64,000 nt of DNA from Klebsormidium nitens (Eukaryota; Streptophyta; Klebsormidiophyceae; Klebsormidiales; Klebsormidiaceae). The stretch spans positions 6,350-70,349 of the forward strand of contig DF237412.1 of NCBI GenBank assembly GCA_000708835.1, written 5' to 3'. The translations under genes were made by a program, and so were the position numbers. This document shows positions 62,230-64,000 of this stretch, piece after piece. Under the pieces are notes generated by a model, which saw only the letters and a list, made by a program, of their open reading frames with translations, was not told the DNA's origin and did no database searches. Each line of letters starts with the position of its first letter. Positions within the stretch are counted from its first letter, which is position 1.

Positions 62230-63560
62230 TGATTGGTGCGAAATTAACAATTGGTCGCTTGCCCTCGCTTACCTGCTAACGTTTCACGACGATAAAGCGC
62301 CAGAGGAACCGCTAAACTTCCAGTAAGCCACCGAAGCGAGGCAGCACAACGGTCATCGACTGTCTTCATAGAGCCTGCAGCACAAAAGAAGCGGACTTCT
62401 GATCTTTGACGCATCAAACGAAACATTTACAGAGCGCGATGAACTTTTGGAATGCGGGTGCAGAGAGGCTGGAAGGCCGTCTTCGAAGCGACTTTTGGAT
62501 CTGGGATGCCGAAAAGAACAGTTTCAAAGTTCGACGTCTGCTGTGTGGCGGACAAGCTGTACCTTCCGCCTTCTCAGCCTTCTCAATCGTTTGTAGAGCA
62601 AATGATACCAAGGAAACACCAGAAGAGGTCCCAACAACCTTTGTTGTAGTCATTGAAGCTAAAGCCTCATATGATTACGAGTAGGATTGGCACTCAGGCT
62701 CCAGACGTTATGCCTCTTTTAACATCTCTCTTTCCTCCTTCACGACAAAATGCTCTCCAAGTTTGACGCCGAAGAAAGTGTCATTTCGTCCATGCCACCA
62801 TCTTCTCGCAACGCTCACCTTCTTTCCCTAGTTGGCACGTCTGCTCCGGCCGGCCCCTCCTCCATAGTTTCCTCAGAGTTCCCGTTGATTTTTGCTTTCT
62901 CCACCCCCCCTTCGCTTCCCCGCGTTCCTTCGGCTTTACACCTCCGGTCTTCGTTCCTTATCATTCTTGCCGCATTCGAGACATCTCAATCCGGGCGACC
63001 CGCATCTCTTCCGCCTCTGCTGTGTGGTCGCCGGCTTTCAGCTGCTCCTCCCAGCTCATCTAGAGCCCGTCTCTAACATTGCACTCTCGTCCAGATGAGC
63101 AGGTCCTTGACCAATCCCACCAGCCTTTTGGGCTGTTGGGCCCTCACGTACATAGTCGCCAATCTGACAGGGAACAAGGCATGGGGTACTAAGTCTACTT
63201 GCCCCACTGACAAAATGAGGTGGAAGAAGCGGTAAGTTACGGTTCCGCTAACGCATGGACTATAACAATCAACTAGAGCCGCGACAAAGACAAGTGGGTT
63301 TGGAGACGATCAATCACTTCTTTCGATCGGCTTTGAGTAGGACGCTCGACTTGGGTTAGCTAAGGCGTACACACATGAGCTCAACGACAACAGCGGGCCG
63401 GAAACAATAGAAGAAACGAGCTTTTTCATGGCATCTCTCTGAGCAATAAAAACATTCTCTAATACCCTAGCCTTCAGCGCCAAGCGAAATCAAACACACC
63501 GATCACGCCCCAACTAGGACATCTATAGTTCGTGAGAGACAGCATCGCACTCTTGGAGAG
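62230..63560 (+). repeat. Diverged direct duplicate of about 52560-53880
   Basis: Matches in the same order and orientation include ACAACGGTCATCGACTGTC at 62347 against 52664, CGTCTGCTCCGGCCGGCCCC at 62839 against 53127, and a block near 63530-63560 against 53845-53875. It covers the 3' flank and last two exons, with the intron, of the PPR-like gene. About 9.7 kb separates the copies. A 92-codon plus frame (62406-62684) lies in the flank part. Confidence 0.75.
62806..63560 (-). pseudogene. Pseudogene of the PPR-like gene (3' exons)
   Basis: The segment matching the last exon begins after an acceptor and reads LATMYVRAQQPKRLVGLVKD against LASMYLRAHQPEKLVGLVKD in the intact gene, then is interrupted by a stop (TAG) about 35 codons in, with later frameshifts. 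The upstream intron and the end of the preceding exon are also recognisable to about 63560. Intron retention shows it arose by DNA duplication. Confidence 0.75.
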
Positions 63561-64000
63561 CCACAACCAGCCTAGGCTTAGCCGGCCCGGCCAAGCGCGA
63601 CCGTAGGATGAATGATCTGACTCCGCACGGGCGATCGTGGCCGTCGGTCCCAATCATATAATGAATTTTGGGAAAAACGATAGACCCAATCTCAAGAAGG
63701 AAGACGGACGCTGGTTCAGGGCGCTTCGGAGGAGCTATTTTGAATTCCATTTTTTGGCGGAAGAGGTCGTTGCGGCGCCCGTCCACCAACAGATTGGATT
63801 CTGAAAAGGTGCAAGCGAAGCAAGCACCGACCGATCAGAGTGCACAGCAAGTTTCAACCGCTGGATGCTGGTATTTAGGGCGCCAAGTGATGCAAAGCGT
63901 CGGAGCTGGCTGACCAGGGGGTATGGCCAGCACATCAGTCTTTTGCATGGTCCTCCGCGAGCAATTTTTACTAGTGGCTGAGAAGCGAGCCTTATGTTCT
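63561..64000. other. Spacer at window end, nothing recognised
   Basis: No exon with good borders; short open frames only. Confidence 0.3.

Noticed and set aside
1-64000. CRISPR arrays, bacterial operons, prophage or transposase genes
   Set aside because: None seen; the spliced gene structure is eukaryotic and no intact transposase or reverse transcriptase motif was found.

Overview
The window is nuclear DNA of an intron-rich eukaryote. Genes are split into short, GC-richer exons with ordinary GT..AG (one GC..AG) junctions, separated by 100-2000 bp introns and by kilobases of gene-poor, repeat-bearing spacer. A plastid-type diaminopimelate epimerase with an N-terminal targeting-like leader and a PPR-like helical-repeat protein both point to the green lineage. 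The Tubby-like protein has no F-box, unlike most land-plant members, and the TMEM144-type transporter is more typical of algae and protists. Taken together I infer a streptophyte or other green alga (something Klebsormidium-like) rather than a flowering plant. This is inference and I could not search a database.

Layout. 0.5-5.6 kb (-): six-exon gene for an uncharacterised 669-residue protein. 5.7-5.9 kb: near-perfect foldback element. 6.4-10.6 kb: weak coding traces only. 11.4-16.2 kb (+): six-exon Tubby-like protein. 16.2-21.7 kb: mostly spacer with a GC island and a few possible exons. 21.7-24.8 kb (+): uncharacterised multi-exon gene. 25.2-26.1 kb: decayed copy of the 3' half of the transporter gene found at 40-44 kb. 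26-31 kb: spacer with a palindromic element. 31.0-39.0 kb (+): 14-exon gene joining a GT4-type glycosyltransferase to a 5'(3')-deoxyribonucleotidase. 40.5-43.6 kb (-): TMEM144-like membrane transporter. 44.3-50.1 kb (+): dapF, divergent from the transporter. 53.1-56.9 kb (-): PPR-like protein. 57.06-57.63 kb: TIR element with a TTA target duplication (PIF/Harbinger-like MITE). 58-62 kb: spacer with faint coding traces. 62.2-63.6 kb: diverged direct duplicate of the 3' part and flank of the PPR-like gene.

The gene models for dapF, the fusion gene, the Tubby gene, the 669-residue protein and the PPR-like gene were built by matching splice sites and checking codon phase across every junction; all of these close in frame. 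The genes do not form an obvious pathway. The most interesting items are the glycosyltransferase-nucleotidase fusion, the uncharacterised 669-residue protein with conserved ends around a huge low-complexity exon, and three structurally distinct inverted-repeat elements.
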